Source: an uncultured Ruminococcus sp. (GTDB taxonomy: Bacteria > Bacillota > Clostridia > Oscillospirales > Ruminococcaceae). From it: DNA of 64,000 nt. The notes under the pieces were generated by a model. That model searched no databases. It was given only the letters and a program-made list of their open reading frames with translations, and had not been told where the DNA came from. Where the stretch lies: contig CADAHS010000001.1 of the NCBI GenBank assembly GCA_902787825.1, positions 169,983 through 233,982 on the forward strand, written 5' to 3'. A program made the position numbers and the translations under genes. Positions within the stretch are counted from its first letter, which is position 1; each line of letters begins with the position of its first letter. Positions 51,923 through 60,577 of this stretch are shown in pieces.

Positions 51923-52855
51923 ATGAGTGATAAGATAATAGATAATCAGACAAATAGATCCTGCTGTATCCTGGGTAGTGCAGATGTGCGTGAAAAAATC
52001 AGTCAGTGCTGTAATGATGACAGCGGTATCCTTATGCTGATCGGTCTTGACACCTGTGCAAAACAGAATGATGCTGAGGTTTTTGCTTGCTTTGAAGGGA
52101 TCCTGAAAGAATCAGTTTCTGAAAATGATATTATCGGAAAGGCAGACAGCGGGGAATACGTTGTTTTCTTCAGATTTCAGATCGATCCGCTTTTCCCGGG
52201 CAAGTTCACAGTTTCCTTGAATGAGGGGATTGAAAAAGCTGAGAACATGAACGGCATTGGTGTGTGGACAGGCTCAGTGTTTGTTCCGGAAAACGGTAAG
52301 GATTATGATGAGCTTTATAAACTTGCAATGAAGGCACTTGAAAGTGTTAAGGCAGAAAAAAAGCACGATGCAGCAGTATATAGCCAGTACAGCAAGTTTT
52401 CTGAGTGGCGTCGTGACCTTGCCGCAGCAAGCAAGCTTTTTGATGAAAATGATATCAGCAACGGTGCCTGTCGTATAGGTATGAATGGCTTTGGTCCTAT
52501 ATATCGTTATTTCGTAAGATATGTGCAAAGCTATTGCCGCAGTGCGTTCAAAATGCTTTTCACGCTTAGCTGTATAAAAGAGCCATATAATGGTATGGCT
52601 TATATTTCAGAACGATTTTCAGAGCTTATCGCTCAAAAACTCAGAAAGAGCGATCTGCTTGTTCAGCTCAGTGATGACCAGTTTTTCCTCGTTCTTCCCG
52701 AGATAACCGAACAGGACGCTCACAAGCTTGCTCAGCGTATTGTAAGTATCTGGAAGAATTCGGACTTCAGTGATGGGATCGAGCTTCAGTATGAGGCTGA
52801 GCAGATACCAATTAATATTGATGGTCAGAAGCATTATCGTTCATCAGATATGTAA
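51923..52855 (+). CDS. Protein with two degenerate GGDEF-like halves
   Basis: A 310-residue soluble protein. Both halves have the spacing of a GGDEF fold: the first (~20-145) shows ILMLIGLDTCAK and later KADSGEYVVFF, the second (~175-300) shows CRIGMNGFG and KSDLLVQLSDDQFFLVLPEI. In each the GGDEF loop is lost (SGEY and DDQF), so cyclic-dinucleotide synthesis is unlikely. It may bind nucleotides or act as a signalling partner. The ATG at 51923 follows GGAGG. It diverges from the CWB2-C39 gene. The fold call rests on pattern only. Confidence 0.6.
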   Translation: MSDKIIDNQTNRSCCILGSADVREKISQCCNDDSGILMLIGLDTCAKQNDAEVFACFEGILKESVSENDIIGKADSGEYVVFFRFQIDPLFPGKFTVSLNEGIEKAENMNGIGVWTGSVFVPENGKDYDELYKLAMKALESVKAEKKHDAAVYSQYSKFSEWRRDLAAASKLFDENDISNGACRIGMNGFGPIYRYFVRYVQSYCRSAFKMLFTLSCIKEPYNGMAYISERFSELIAQKLRKSDLLVQLSDDQFFLVLPEITEQDAHKLAQRIVSIWKNSDFSDGIELQYEAEQIPINIDGQKHYRSSDM

Positions 52856-52860
52856 AATTT

Positions 52861-52889
52861 AAAAAGGAGAGCAGATGCTCTCCTTTTTT
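52861..52889. terminator. Bidirectional terminator
   Basis: AAAAAGGAGAGC (52861-52872), loop AGAT, GCTCTCCTTTTTT (52877-52889). Serves the GGDEF-like gene and the convergent phosphoesterase gene. Confidence 0.92.
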
Positions 52890-52897
52890 ATGTTGAT

Positions 52898-53374
52898 TCA
52901 GTTCAGATCAATAAGCATACAGTTTATTCCGTAAGGCGTTATGTCAATAAATGCACATGAGGGCGGAAGACCGTCTTTGGGAAGAGAAGCACTTCCCGGA
53001 TTGAGGAGATATATTCCGTTTATCTCCTCAAAATATCTCTTGTGGGTGTGACCGAACAATGCGATCATCGCATTTTCTTTCTTAGCATTTTTGAGAATCA
53101 AATCAGTCGTTTCCGAGGCTTTATATAAATGTCCGTGAGTCATATAGATCCTCGTATTGAAAAGCTCTACCACAGCAGATGTCGGAGCCGCTGTTTTATC
53201 ACAGTTGCCTGCAACGCAGAAGATACTTTTTTCCGGATATTTTGATTTCAGTATATCTATTTCATGTATGCCGTCACCAAGGAAAATAAAGTGTTCGCAC
53301 GAATTGTTATCCTGAATGATTTTGTCCGCTGCGCCCTGGTTTGAGTGAGTATCAGAAAAAACGATAACCCGCAT
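52898..53374 (-). CDS. YfcE/MJ0936-type phosphodiesterase
   Basis: A 158-residue metallophosphoesterase. Metal-binding blocks: VFSDTHSN, FLGDGIHE, VAGNCDK, YMTHGHLYK and LFGHTHKRYFE. This is the small YfcE class, active on phosphodiesters in vitro; the natural substrate is unknown. Soluble and monocistronic. Confidence 0.9.
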   Translation of the reverse strand: MRVIVFSDTHSNQGAADKIIQDNNSCEHFIFLGDGIHEIDILKSKYPEKSIFCVAGNCDKTAAPTSAVVELFNTRIYMTHGHLYKASETTDLILKNAKKENAMIALFGHTHKRYFEEINGIYLLNPGSASLPKDGLPPSCAFIDITPYGINCMLIDLN

Positions 53375-53509
53375 GATTATCCCTCCCTTTATCTGGTCAT
53401 TTTTTATTATTTATTATTGTATCACATTATTTCAAAACTTACAAGTGACTTTCTGCAATTTGCTGAAAAAATTATATTAAAAAAATATCGGATTTTTTAA
53501 AAAAAGGTA

Positions 53510-53538
53510 TTGCATATTCACAAAAAAAATGTTATATT
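53510..53538 (+). promoter_or_regulatory. Promoter of the unknown gene at 53594
   Basis: TTGCAT (53510-53515), 17-bp spacer, TATATT (53533-53538). The TTG here is in frame with the gene and is not its start. Confidence 0.7.
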
Positions 53539-53593
53539 ATTTTATTATAGGTCTGATCATTCAGCCGTAATCTGCGGGAAAGGGGAGTGCCTT

Positions 53594-54148
53594 GTGAAAA
53601 AATATGCAATTTATAAGTCTGAAACAGGCTATTATTATAATGAATATCACGACACTCTTGAGTCCCTGAAGGGTACAAAGTTTGAGAACATTATTGACGA
53701 AAGCAGGCTGCCTGTCATAATTACCGGCGACGGCGGATATTTCCATTTTACAGGTAACGACTATATGTTTGACAGGATAGTTGAATGTGAAGGTTGTCCT
53801 CTTGAACTTGAAGAAATGTTTTTTAAGAATCAGGAGACTTTCAAACTTGGCTGGATGTCCCCGGAGGGTGATACTTATTCATGCAATTATACCAATCACA
53901 CTAAAGCGGCTGAAATGCTTTGCGAAAAGTATTTTCCTGATGAAAAGTATCCTGAAAGAGCATTAGGGAAAGCCGGCTGGCTGAAAATAATTGATTCCTG
54001 GGACGGAACACAGCGTGAGCACGGTCAGTTCGTTTATTCATTGACTGGCAAAATTACAAAAAAGCAAGCAGACAGGCTGTTCGATCTCGGACTGTATAAT
54101 AATGAAGAAGTCCGTAAAATGATAGCTGACTGTGAGGATACATGGTAA
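53594..54148 (+). CDS. Unrecognised soluble protein
   Basis: A 184-residue protein with no motif I know. It has no signal peptide or membrane helix; it is acidic and rich in Tyr, Glu and Asp, with VKKYAIYKSETGYYYNEYHD at the start, a pair of cysteines (VECEGCPLE) near residue 65, and a Trp-containing second half (GWMSPEGDTYSC, KAGWLKIIDSWDG). Start is GTG 53594 with GGGGAG seven bases before. It has its own promoter and terminator, so expression alone is likely. Confidence 0.7.
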   Translation: MKKYAIYKSETGYYYNEYHDTLESLKGTKFENIIDESRLPVIITGDGGYFHFTGNDYMFDRIVECEGCPLELEEMFFKNQETFKLGWMSPEGDTYSCNYTNHTKAAEMLCEKYFPDEKYPERALGKAGWLKIIDSWDGTQREHGQFVYSLTGKITKKQADRLFDLGLYNNEEVRKMIADCEDTW

Positions 54149-54159
54149 ATACGCCATTT

Positions 54160-54195
54160 TACAGAGCAGGTGTTCTTTACTGCTCTGTTTTTTGT
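54160..54195 (+). terminator. Terminator after the unknown gene
   Basis: ACAGAGCAG (54161-54169) pairs with CTGCTCTGT (54180-54188), T6 tail. Confidence 0.88.
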
Positions 54196-54232
54196 GCAAA
54201 TTTCCGTTTTTATTATAAAATCAATAAATAAC

Positions 54233-54261
54233 TTGATTTTTCTATCAAGTTGTGATATAAT
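54233..54261 (+). promoter_or_regulatory. Promoter of tRNA-Ser
   Basis: TTGATT (54233-54238), 17-bp spacer, TATAAT (54256-54261). Confidence 0.82.
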
Positions 54262-54274
54262 ATCAAAGTATTAT

Positions 54275-54363
54275 GCAGATGTACCCAAGTGGCTGAAGGG
54301 TCCGCACTCGAAATGCGGTAGGACGGCAATCCCGTCGCGAGAGTTCAAATCTCTCCATCTGCG
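54275..54363 (+). tRNA. tRNA-Ser(CGA)
   Basis: An 89-nt class II tRNA. Acceptor GCAGATG (54275-54281) pairs with CATCTGC (54356-54362), discriminator G at 54363. Anticodon stem CCGCA / TGCGG encloses CTCGAAA, anticodon CGA. Long variable arm around TAGGACGGCAATCCCGTCG, T arm GAGAGTTCAAATCTCTC. No encoded CCA. Confidence 0.95.
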
Positions 54364-54365
54364 CT

Positions 54366-54406
54366 TGCACACGCCCTTTGCATTAGCAGAGGGCGATTGT
54401 GTTTTT
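54366..54406 (+). terminator. Terminator after tRNA-Ser
   Basis: ACACGCCCT with AGGGCGATTGTG around a loop containing GCATTAGC, then T6. Confidence 0.75.
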
Positions 54407-54438
54407 TACAAAATGAAGAATTGTAGGAGGTAATCAAC

Positions 54439-54987
54439 ATGAAAAAGTCGATCATGGCTAAGGCTGCAAGCATTATCCTTGCATCATCTCTTATGCTGGG
54501 TATGACCGCCTGCGGCGACAGCAGCAAGTCCGAGGACAACAGCACTGCATCAAGCGCAGCTGCATCATCATCTGAATCTGAGAATAAGGAGATAACCGGA
54601 AAGACAAAAACATGGGGTGTGTTCACTGTTCTCGTTCCTGACGGCTGGACGCTCAGAAAGGGCGATGCTCTTGATGAGAACGACCAGAGTGTATGCTCTG
54701 TCAAAAAATCTGATTTTTCGTACTTTGATCTCAAAAGCGAAAAGGACGATGTTATGAAGCAGAAGTATGATTACAACAAAAAGACATACACTGATCAGCA
54801 GAAGGATCTGCCTGCAACAAAGGTCGGCGACATCGAGTGGAACGGCTTTGAGTACGGCGGAGACTTCAACAAAGGCTTTGAGCTTTACGCAACCGTCAAT
54901 GGCAAGAACATCAGAGTTTCTTCCTGCGGCTTCAAGTTTGACAGTCCCGAGGCTAAAGCAGTCCTTGGCTCGATCAAGCTCGGATGA
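54439..54987 (+). CDS. Lipoprotein of unknown function
   Basis: A 182-residue exported lipoprotein. The signal peptide ends in a lipobox LGMTAC, with Cys25 as the lipidated residue. A Ser/Ala/Glu spacer (~27-50) leads to a ~130-residue domain (WGVFTVLVPDGWTLRKGD, then WNGFEYGGDFNKGFELYATV) resembling the small PsbP-like or DUF-type beta domains; no exact family recognised. The ATG follows GTAGGAGG. It is followed by a strong terminator. Confidence 0.85.
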   Translation: MKKSIMAKAASIILASSLMLGMTACGDSSKSEDNSTASSAAASSSESENKEITGKTKTWGVFTVLVPDGWTLRKGDALDENDQSVCSVKKSDFSYFDLKSEKDDVMKQKYDYNKKTYTDQQKDLPATKVGDIEWNGFEYGGDFNKGFELYATVNGKNIRVSSCGFKFDSPEAKAVLGSIKLG

Positions 54988-55000
54988 TAGATACACATTC

Positions 55001-55030
55001 AGCAGTCCTCTTATGAGGGCTGCTTTTTTG
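55001..55030 (+). terminator. Terminator of the lipoprotein gene
   Basis: AGCAGTCCTC (55001-55010), loop TTAT, GAGGGCTGCT (55015-55024), T6 tail. Confidence 0.9.
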
Positions 55031-55091
55031 ATGGCTGTCACTGTTGTCTCGCCGACCAATATGTAAAGTTTTTCGCTTTACATATTGAATT

Positions 55092-55907
55092 TTACTTTAA
55101 GATCTCTGATAATTCTTTGTCTGTATTCCTTGCCAGACATGGCATTCTTAATTCGTTGCTTTTGTTGATACCAACAGTTGAAACAGCGCTGTTGCCGAGG
55201 ATAAGACCTGCTTTAAAGCCAAGATCCTTGACAAACCTTGAGCTTGAATATGATGCGGCTTTGTCAGGATATGTAAAGACGGTCGATTCAAAACCGCAAT
55301 AATCTGCAAACAGACGCTGTAATCTGTCAATGTCTGCGATTATCCTGCACTGGTAATCTTCATAGCTTTCGTTCTCCTTTTGAGCGAATCCGTTGCTTGC
55401 GTGATATGAAAACGTTTCGTTTGAGATCTCTACGAGTCCCGAGTCGTGAAGCTGCTGGATTTGTTCCCATCTCAGAAAAGTCGTGTTATCGTCCGCACTG
55501 TTTGAAGCAAGTTCGGACTGTTTACCGCAGACAGATATCACTGCTTTAAAATAATATTTTTTTAGTATCGCAAGCAGCTGTGTGTAATAGCTGCTGTATC
55601 CGCCTTCAAATAATAGTACTATCGGTTTTGTGGGAAGCTTTTTGTCGCTGCTCAGGCTTTCTGCAACATCTGAAGCGAAAACAGGGGAGTATCCCTTGTT
55701 TACAAGAAACTTTATATCTGATTCTATCTGTTGTATGCTTGTTTCATTGCCATTGATGTTATATGCTAAAATCGGTACCTCACCGCTGATATGACCTGAA
55801 CTTTCTATTACCCCACTGTGAAGTACCATGATCGCTGAAATAACACAAAATATAAAAATCAGACAAGCTATTGCCGCTTTTACTTGTTCTTTTGACTTTA
55901 ATATCAT
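55092..55907 (-). CDS. Polysaccharide-deacetylase-like membrane protein, probably inactive
   Basis: A 271-residue protein with one N-terminal membrane helix (~11-31) and an outside domain with the NodB fold. VPILAYNINGNETSIQQIESDIKFLVNKGY matches the usual start of such domains. The motif that should read TFDDGY is LLFEGGYSSYY, so the catalytic Asp and metal-binding Asp are lost; the HxxxH motif is reduced to NETFSYH. TYPDKAASYSS stands where active enzymes have YPxG. Activity as a metal deacetylase is therefore unlikely; a binding or structural role is possible. It is convergent with the lipoprotein gene. Confidence 0.78.
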   Translation of the reverse strand: MILKSKEQVKAAIACLIFIFCVISAIMVLHSGVIESSGHISGEVPILAYNINGNETSIQQIESDIKFLVNKGYSPVFASDVAESLSSDKKLPTKPIVLLFEGGYSSYYTQLLAILKKYYFKAVISVCGKQSELASNSADDNTTFLRWEQIQQLHDSGLVEISNETFSYHASNGFAQKENESYEDYQCRIIADIDRLQRLFADYCGFESTVFTYPDKAASYSSSRFVKDLGFKAGLILGNSAVSTVGINKSNELRMPCLARNTDKELSEILK

Positions 55908-55987
55908 ACTATCACCACTTATCGTTCATTTGTTAAATCTTATGATGAAGAGTGAATAAAAATTACAAAAAAATATCTGGGGTACTA

Positions 55988-56016
55988 TTGCAATTTTTGT
56001 GCAAATGTGATATAAT
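55988..56016 (+). promoter_or_regulatory. Promoter of the chemoreceptor-pfkA pair
   Basis: TTGCAA (55988-55993), 17-bp spacer, TATAAT (56011-56016). Confidence 0.8.
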
Positions 56017-56078
56017 AAATAAAATTATTGCAGTGCATTTTTGAATTTGTTTAATAGTAATAAATTAGGGGTGGTTTT

Positions 56079-58370
56079 ATGTCGTGGTTGCCAAACTGGG
56101 CAAAGATCGTTATTGCTGTTGCATCGGTCATATTCTTTGTGATAGCATTCATCTTTTCTTTCAAGGGTAGTAAGTTCCTTAAATCTTTGAAATCCAAACT
56201 GACAATAGCAGTAGTAGCTGTTGCTATCGTACTTGTTGGCGTGCTTATGTTCGTGTCAGTAAGTTTCGTGAACAAGGCATCTTTAGAAACACTCGCCAAT
56301 ACTATCATGCCTATCACCAACAGTACTGCAAGCTATTTTGACCAGTCTGTTGTCAGACTTGGTGAATCGCTTGATGAAACACTCAGAAGCAGCGCTGTTA
56401 CGACCCAGTCTACCGTTTCAGGAATGGTAAATTCAACTAAGACAAAGTTTCCGCTGAATGTAAACGACAGATTCAATGTTGCGCTTTCTGATCTTTGCAG
56501 TGTATATGCATTTGACGAAAACGGCTCTGTGCTCAATTCATCGGGTGATTCTTCGGTAGATGTTAAATCTGTGATCCAGCTTCAGCATGTGAGAGATTCT
56601 CTTGATTCTGACAAGCCGATCATAACAAAGTGCACAAAGACCGATAATATGATGTGCTTTGCTATCCTTAGAAAAGTAAAAAGCCCGGAGACTAAAAAGG
56701 ACATTTCTATCGGTATCGTTCTGAATGGTTATGCATTGTCAAGAATACTTGAAAAGACAGCTCTGAGCGAAATGGGAGAGTTTTATCTTGTTGATGATGG
56801 AGGAAATATCATAATTCATCCGACGATGAATTCATCTTATTTCAAATATGAAAATCCCATTACATTAGGCAAAGAAAACAAGGATTATTCTGACGCAAGC
56901 TCTGCATTTGAAGAAATCGTAAAGTCTGATTCAGGCTATGTTACATTTTCATATGACAAAAAAGACCTTATCGGCGGCTATTCTAAAGTTTCGATCTTTG
57001 ATGCCAAGCTTGTGATGATAAGCAACACCGATGAGTACACAAAGACATCCATGTATGCTCTTGAAAGTTTGTTATTTGTAAGTATTATCCTTCTTGGAGT
57101 TTCAATGATCGCAGCAACTATTTTTGCCGGAAGGATCTCCAAGCCTGTTATTTCTACGACCGAACGTATCAGAGGTCTTGCACAGGGCAACCTTACTGAT
57201 CCTGTTGACGTCTGGTACTCAAATGATGAGCTTGGTGTGCTTTCTAACTCTCTTGACGAAACCGTGCTCAGTCTCAGACAGTACATTAATATTATCACCA
57301 TTGCTTTGACAAAGATCTCGGAAGGTGACCTCTGTCATAAGATGGAGGGAACGTTCAAAGGTGATTTCCATAAGATCAAGAGTACGTTCAATGACATTCT
57401 CAGCGCATTGTCAGATACATTTGCAGCTATCAACTTGTCGGCAGAACAGGTGAACTCCGGTGCAGTTCAGGTATCTGATTCGGCACAGGCTCTTTCACAA
57501 GGCTCAACTCAACAGGCTTCCGCTATCGAGGAGCTCTCTGCAACGCTCAGTGATGTATCCAAACAGACACAGCAGAACTCTGTTGACGCAAAGAATGCTT
57601 ATAACATAGTCATGGAGAATACCACCGCTATAAACAGATGTAACGATGATATGACAAATATGCTGAACGCTATGAACGAGATTCATGATACCTCATCTGA
57701 GATCGCAAAGATCATCAAGGTCATTGATGACATTTCGTTCCAGACCAATATCCTTGCTCTGAATGCCGCTGTTGAGGCTGCAAGAGAAGGTTCCAAGGGC
57801 TTTGGTGTTGTTGCAGATGAAGTAAGAAGACTTGCTTCAAGATCAGCAGAAGCAGCCAAGCAAACTGCTCAGCTTATTGAAAATTCGTCTATCGCCGTTG
57901 ATAAGGGTTCAAGGATAGCAGAAGATACCGCTGAATCGCTCGGTGAGATCGTTAAAAAATCTGAAGAGATCACAACACTTGTTAAAAATATCACCGAGGC
58001 TTCCGAAGCTCAGGCTGAAGCTATCGTTCAGATCGACACCGGCGTTGACCAGATCTCCTCTGTCGTTTCAAAAAATACATCAACCGCAGTTGGTTTTGCT
58101 TCTGCAAGTGAGGAGCTTTCAAGCCAGTCACTTATACTCAAGAATATGATCGCAAGATTCAGGCTCTCTGAAAATGAGTCTGCTGATGAACCTGCTGAAA
58201 ACCATCCATACGTTAAGCCTAATAATTTTGAATACGCAATAATGAACGACGATGGTACTCAAGATCACACAAAGGTTGTGAACAAGACAAATCTTGATGT
58301 CGATGATGATAATATCAATATTACTGATGAGGAACTCAACCAGTTCCTTGACGAGGATGATAAATACTGA
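56079..58370 (+). CDS. Methyl-accepting chemotaxis protein
   Basis: A 763-residue receptor. Residues ~8-27 and ~40-62 are membrane helices, ~65-320 an outside sensor of the Cache type ([15 protein letters not shown] is typical), a helix at ~327-350, HAMP at ~350-405, and the signalling coiled coil to ~700. The hairpin tip [20 protein letters not shown] and [20 protein letters not shown] are highly conserved. The first helix is an addition to the usual two. The tail is acidic. No che or flagellar genes are in the window, so its output is unclear; some such proteins control processes other than swimming. Confidence 0.93.
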   Translation: MSWLPNWAKIVIAVASVIFFVIAFIFSFKGSKFLKSLKSKLTIAVVAVAIVLVGVLMFVSVSFVNKASLETLANTIMPITNSTASYFDQSVVRLGESLDETLRSSAVTTQSTVSGMVNSTKTKFPLNVNDRFNVALSDLCSVYAFDENGSVLNSSGDSSVDVKSVIQLQHVRDSLDSDKPIITKCTKTDNMMCFAILRKVKSPETKKDISIGIVLNGYALSRILEKTALSEMGEFYLVDDGGNIIIHPTMNSSYFKYENPITLGKENKDYSDASSAFEEIVKSDSGYVTFSYDKKDLIGGYSKVSIFDAKLVMISNTDEYTKTSMYALESLLFVSIILLGVSMIAATIFAGRISKPVISTTERIRGLAQGNLTDPVDVWYSNDELGVLSNSLDETVLSLRQYINIITIALTKISEGDLCHKMEGTFKGDFHKIKSTFNDILSALSDTFAAINLSAEQVNSGAVQVSDSAQALSQGSTQQASAIEELSATLSDVSKQTQQNSVDAKNAYNIVMENTTAINRCNDDMTNMLNAMNEIHDTSSEIAKIIKVIDDISFQTNILALNAAVEAAREGSKGFGVVADEVRRLASRSAEAAKQTAQLIENSSIAVDKGSRIAEDTAESLGEIVKKSEEITTLVKNITEASEAQAEAIVQIDTGVDQISSVVSKNTSTAVGFASASEELSSQSLILKNMIARFRLSENESADEPAENHPYVKPNNFEYAIMNDDGTQDHTKVVNKTNLDVDDDNINITDEELNQFLDEDDKY

Positions 58371-58399
58371 TATAAAAAAAGAAACGGAGGAATCAACTT

Positions 58400-59473
58400 A
58401 TGAAGCGAAGAATAGGTATCCTGACCAGCGGTGGCGACTGTCCCGGACTTAACGCTACTATCAGAGGCGTTGCCAAGGCTTGCTATGAAAGATTCGGAGG
58501 CGATGTTGAGATCGTCGGTATCGAAGACGGATATTTTGGTTTGATCAATAATATGTGCCGTGAGATGAAGCAGTCTGATTTTTCGGGTATCCTTACCACC
58601 GGCGGAACTATTTTCGGAACAAAGAGAACTCCTTTCAAAAAGATGCAGGTCGTTGAGGACGATAATGTTGATAAAGTCAAGTCGATGAAGGAAACCTATA
58701 AGAAGCAAAAGCTTGATTGCCTGCTGACACTTGGCGGAAACGGTACTCATAAAACTGCAAATCTGCTTTCGGAGGAAGGTCTTAATGTAATCGGACTTCC
58801 AAAGACAATAGATAACGATATCTGGGGCACCAGCGTTACGTTTGGATTCCACACAGCAGTCAACACTGCTACCGATGTTATTGACAGACTGCATTCAACT
58901 GCAAACTCTCATGGAAGGATCCTCGTATGCGAGATAATGGGAAATAAAGCCGGATGGTTAACTCTGTATTCCGGAATTGCCGGCGGTGCAGATATGATCG
59001 TTATCCCTGAGATACCTTATGATATTGACAAGCTTGCAGAGGCTTGCGAAAAGCGTAAAGATAAGAGATTTGCGATCATGGCTGTTGCCGAGGGTGCATT
59101 TGATATCCACGAGGCAAAAATGAAAAAGAAAGAGCGTGCGGCTGCAAGAGCAGAGCAGGGTCTGACCACAGCAACAAGCAGGATCGCAAAGCAGATAGAG
59201 CAAATGACAGGCTGCGAGGCAAGAGTCTGTGTTCCCGGACATATGCTCAGAGGAGGAAGCCCATCGGCATATGACAGAGTCCTTGCCACAAAGTTCGGTG
59301 TTCATGCAGCAAAACTGATCTCTAAGGAAAAGTACGGATATGCTGTTGCAATGATAAAGGATAATGTCAGCGAGAATCCACTTTCCGAGGTTGCCGGGAA
59401 GACAAAGTTTGTTCCGCAGGACGATCAGCTTGTAAAGACTGCAAGAGATATCGGTATCTCGTTTGGTGATTGA
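58400..59473 (+). CDS. pfkA: 6-phosphofructokinase, group III type
   Basis: Phosphorylates fructose-6-phosphate in glycolysis. 357 residues. TSGGDCPGLNA binds the phosphoryl donor, the second block reads LGGNGTHKTA (Asn114, Gly115) and the catalytic loop PKTIDND (Lys135). In E. coli these are GGDGS and GTIDND. Gly at the donor position favours ATP, and Lys before TIDND is seen in PPi-type and group III enzymes, so the donor preference is mixed or uncertain. It follows the chemoreceptor gene by 29 bp and may be co-transcribed. Confidence 0.92.
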   Translation: MKRRIGILTSGGDCPGLNATIRGVAKACYERFGGDVEIVGIEDGYFGLINNMCREMKQSDFSGILTTGGTIFGTKRTPFKKMQVVEDDNVDKVKSMKETYKKQKLDCLLTLGGNGTHKTANLLSEEGLNVIGLPKTIDNDIWGTSVTFGFHTAVNTATDVIDRLHSTANSHGRILVCEIMGNKAGWLTLYSGIAGGADMIVIPEIPYDIDKLAEACEKRKDKRFAIMAVAEGAFDIHEAKMKKKERAAARAEQGLTTATSRIAKQIEQMTGCEARVCVPGHMLRGGSPSAYDRVLATKFGVHAAKLISKEKYGYAVAMIKDNVSENPLSEVAGKTKFVPQDDQLVKTARDIGISFGD

Positions 59474-59490
59474 TACCTTGGAATATTAAA

Positions 59491-59526
59491 AGCCGATGCT
59501 TACCCTTTCAGTAGGCATCGGCTATA
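59491..59526. terminator. Terminator between pfkA and the convergent anti-sigma-like gene
   Basis: AGCCGATGC (59491-59499) pairs with GCATCGGCT (59514-59522). T runs are short on both strands. Confidence 0.7.
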
Positions 59527-59527
59527 T

Positions 59528-60577
59528 TTATTGACCGATCACGTCGATCTTTTCTAAATCGTTTCGTTTATAAAGACCGTCTTCATCAAGATATGACATT
59601 GCCCAGACTTTGCTTTCAAACCAGGAAACTGTGCTTATTTTTATCGGAACATTCACATACCCGTTACTGCTTTCTTGTAATTTAGATCCATTAAAAGTAA
59701 TGCTGTATTTCTTTCTTTCGGACGTTATTTTCTGAGTTATATCTGACGGTATATTTGAAGCGTCAAAATAAATCGTACTTCTTGCACCTGCATTGGGAAC
59801 AACACTTTGACTTACAAGCTCGAATCGTCCGACCTGTTCGCCGGTCTGAAGATCAGTCAAAGTACCATTTCCAAGCATAGTGATGAGCTGTTCTGAAACA
59901 TTCATAATAACGATCTTAGCAGTCGGCTTATCAGTGTTTTCCACAGGCCTTGCATCAAGAATAACAATATCACTTGTGTAGAGCTTGTCTTTTAGGATAT
60001 TATCTGTAATGTCTGACTGCGCTTTGGTCAGCTCATTGAGCTTGTTCTGATACTTTTGAAGATCCTGGGCGTTGAAGCTTTCTTTGCTGCGTACAGCCTT
60101 GAACTCTTTCAGCGTCAGCTGTATCTCGTCTTCGCATGAACGGTAAGCTTTAACTGCTTCATCAATGTTAGCGTAATTGTGCTGCTTTACAGGACGAGAG
60201 CTGGTCGATATAAGTGATGATGTTGATGATATAGCTGATTGAGTAGTTGTGATAGGTGACTGACTTGTTGTTGCAGAAGTAAACGATCCGATCAATGAAT
60301 TATCAGAGCTTTCATGAGATGCTTTTGAGTTTGCGTGCTGTGATATTTCAATGTCTTTGCTGCGTATAAATCCGATTGCTGCAATAGTTATTAGAATAAT
60401 GCCGGCAACTGCAGCAGCATAATAAAATCGATTAGTCTTTATGACCGCAGTATTATGTTTCACCGTGATCTGAGGCGTTTCATCTTTTTTCATGTTTTGA
60501 GCCTTGAATGGATTCTGTGGAGCATTTATCCTGTTTATCCCACTTTTGTAAAGCTCCATAGCATTTACTTTTACCAT
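59528..60577 (-). CDS. Single-span membrane protein, probable anti-sigma factor
   Basis: A 349-residue protein. Residues 1-~50 are cytosolic, ~52-72 a membrane helix, ~75-140 a Ser/Thr-rich outer linker, and ~140-349 an outer domain with no family I recognise. The start codon overlaps the sigma factor stop by one base (TAATG), so translation is coupled, which is the usual arrangement for an ECF sigma factor and its membrane anti-sigma factor. No zinc-binding HxxxCxxC motif is seen in the cytosolic part, so the assignment rests on context. Confidence 0.65.
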   Translation of the reverse strand: MVKVNAMELYKSGINRINAPQNPFKAQNMKKDETPQITVKHNTAVIKTNRFYYAAAVAGIILITIAAIGFIRSKDIEISQHANSKASHESSDNSLIGSFTSATTSQSPITTTQSAISSTSSLISTSSRPVKQHNYANIDEAVKAYRSCEDEIQLTLKEFKAVRSKESFNAQDLQKYQNKLNELTKAQSDITDNILKDKLYTSDIVILDARPVENTDKPTAKIVIMNVSEQLITMLGNGTLTDLQTGEQVGRFELVSQSVVPNAGARSTIYFDASNIPSDITQKITSERKKYSITFNGSKLQESSNGYVNVPIKISTVSWFESKVWAMSYLDEDGLYKRNDLEKIDVIGQ

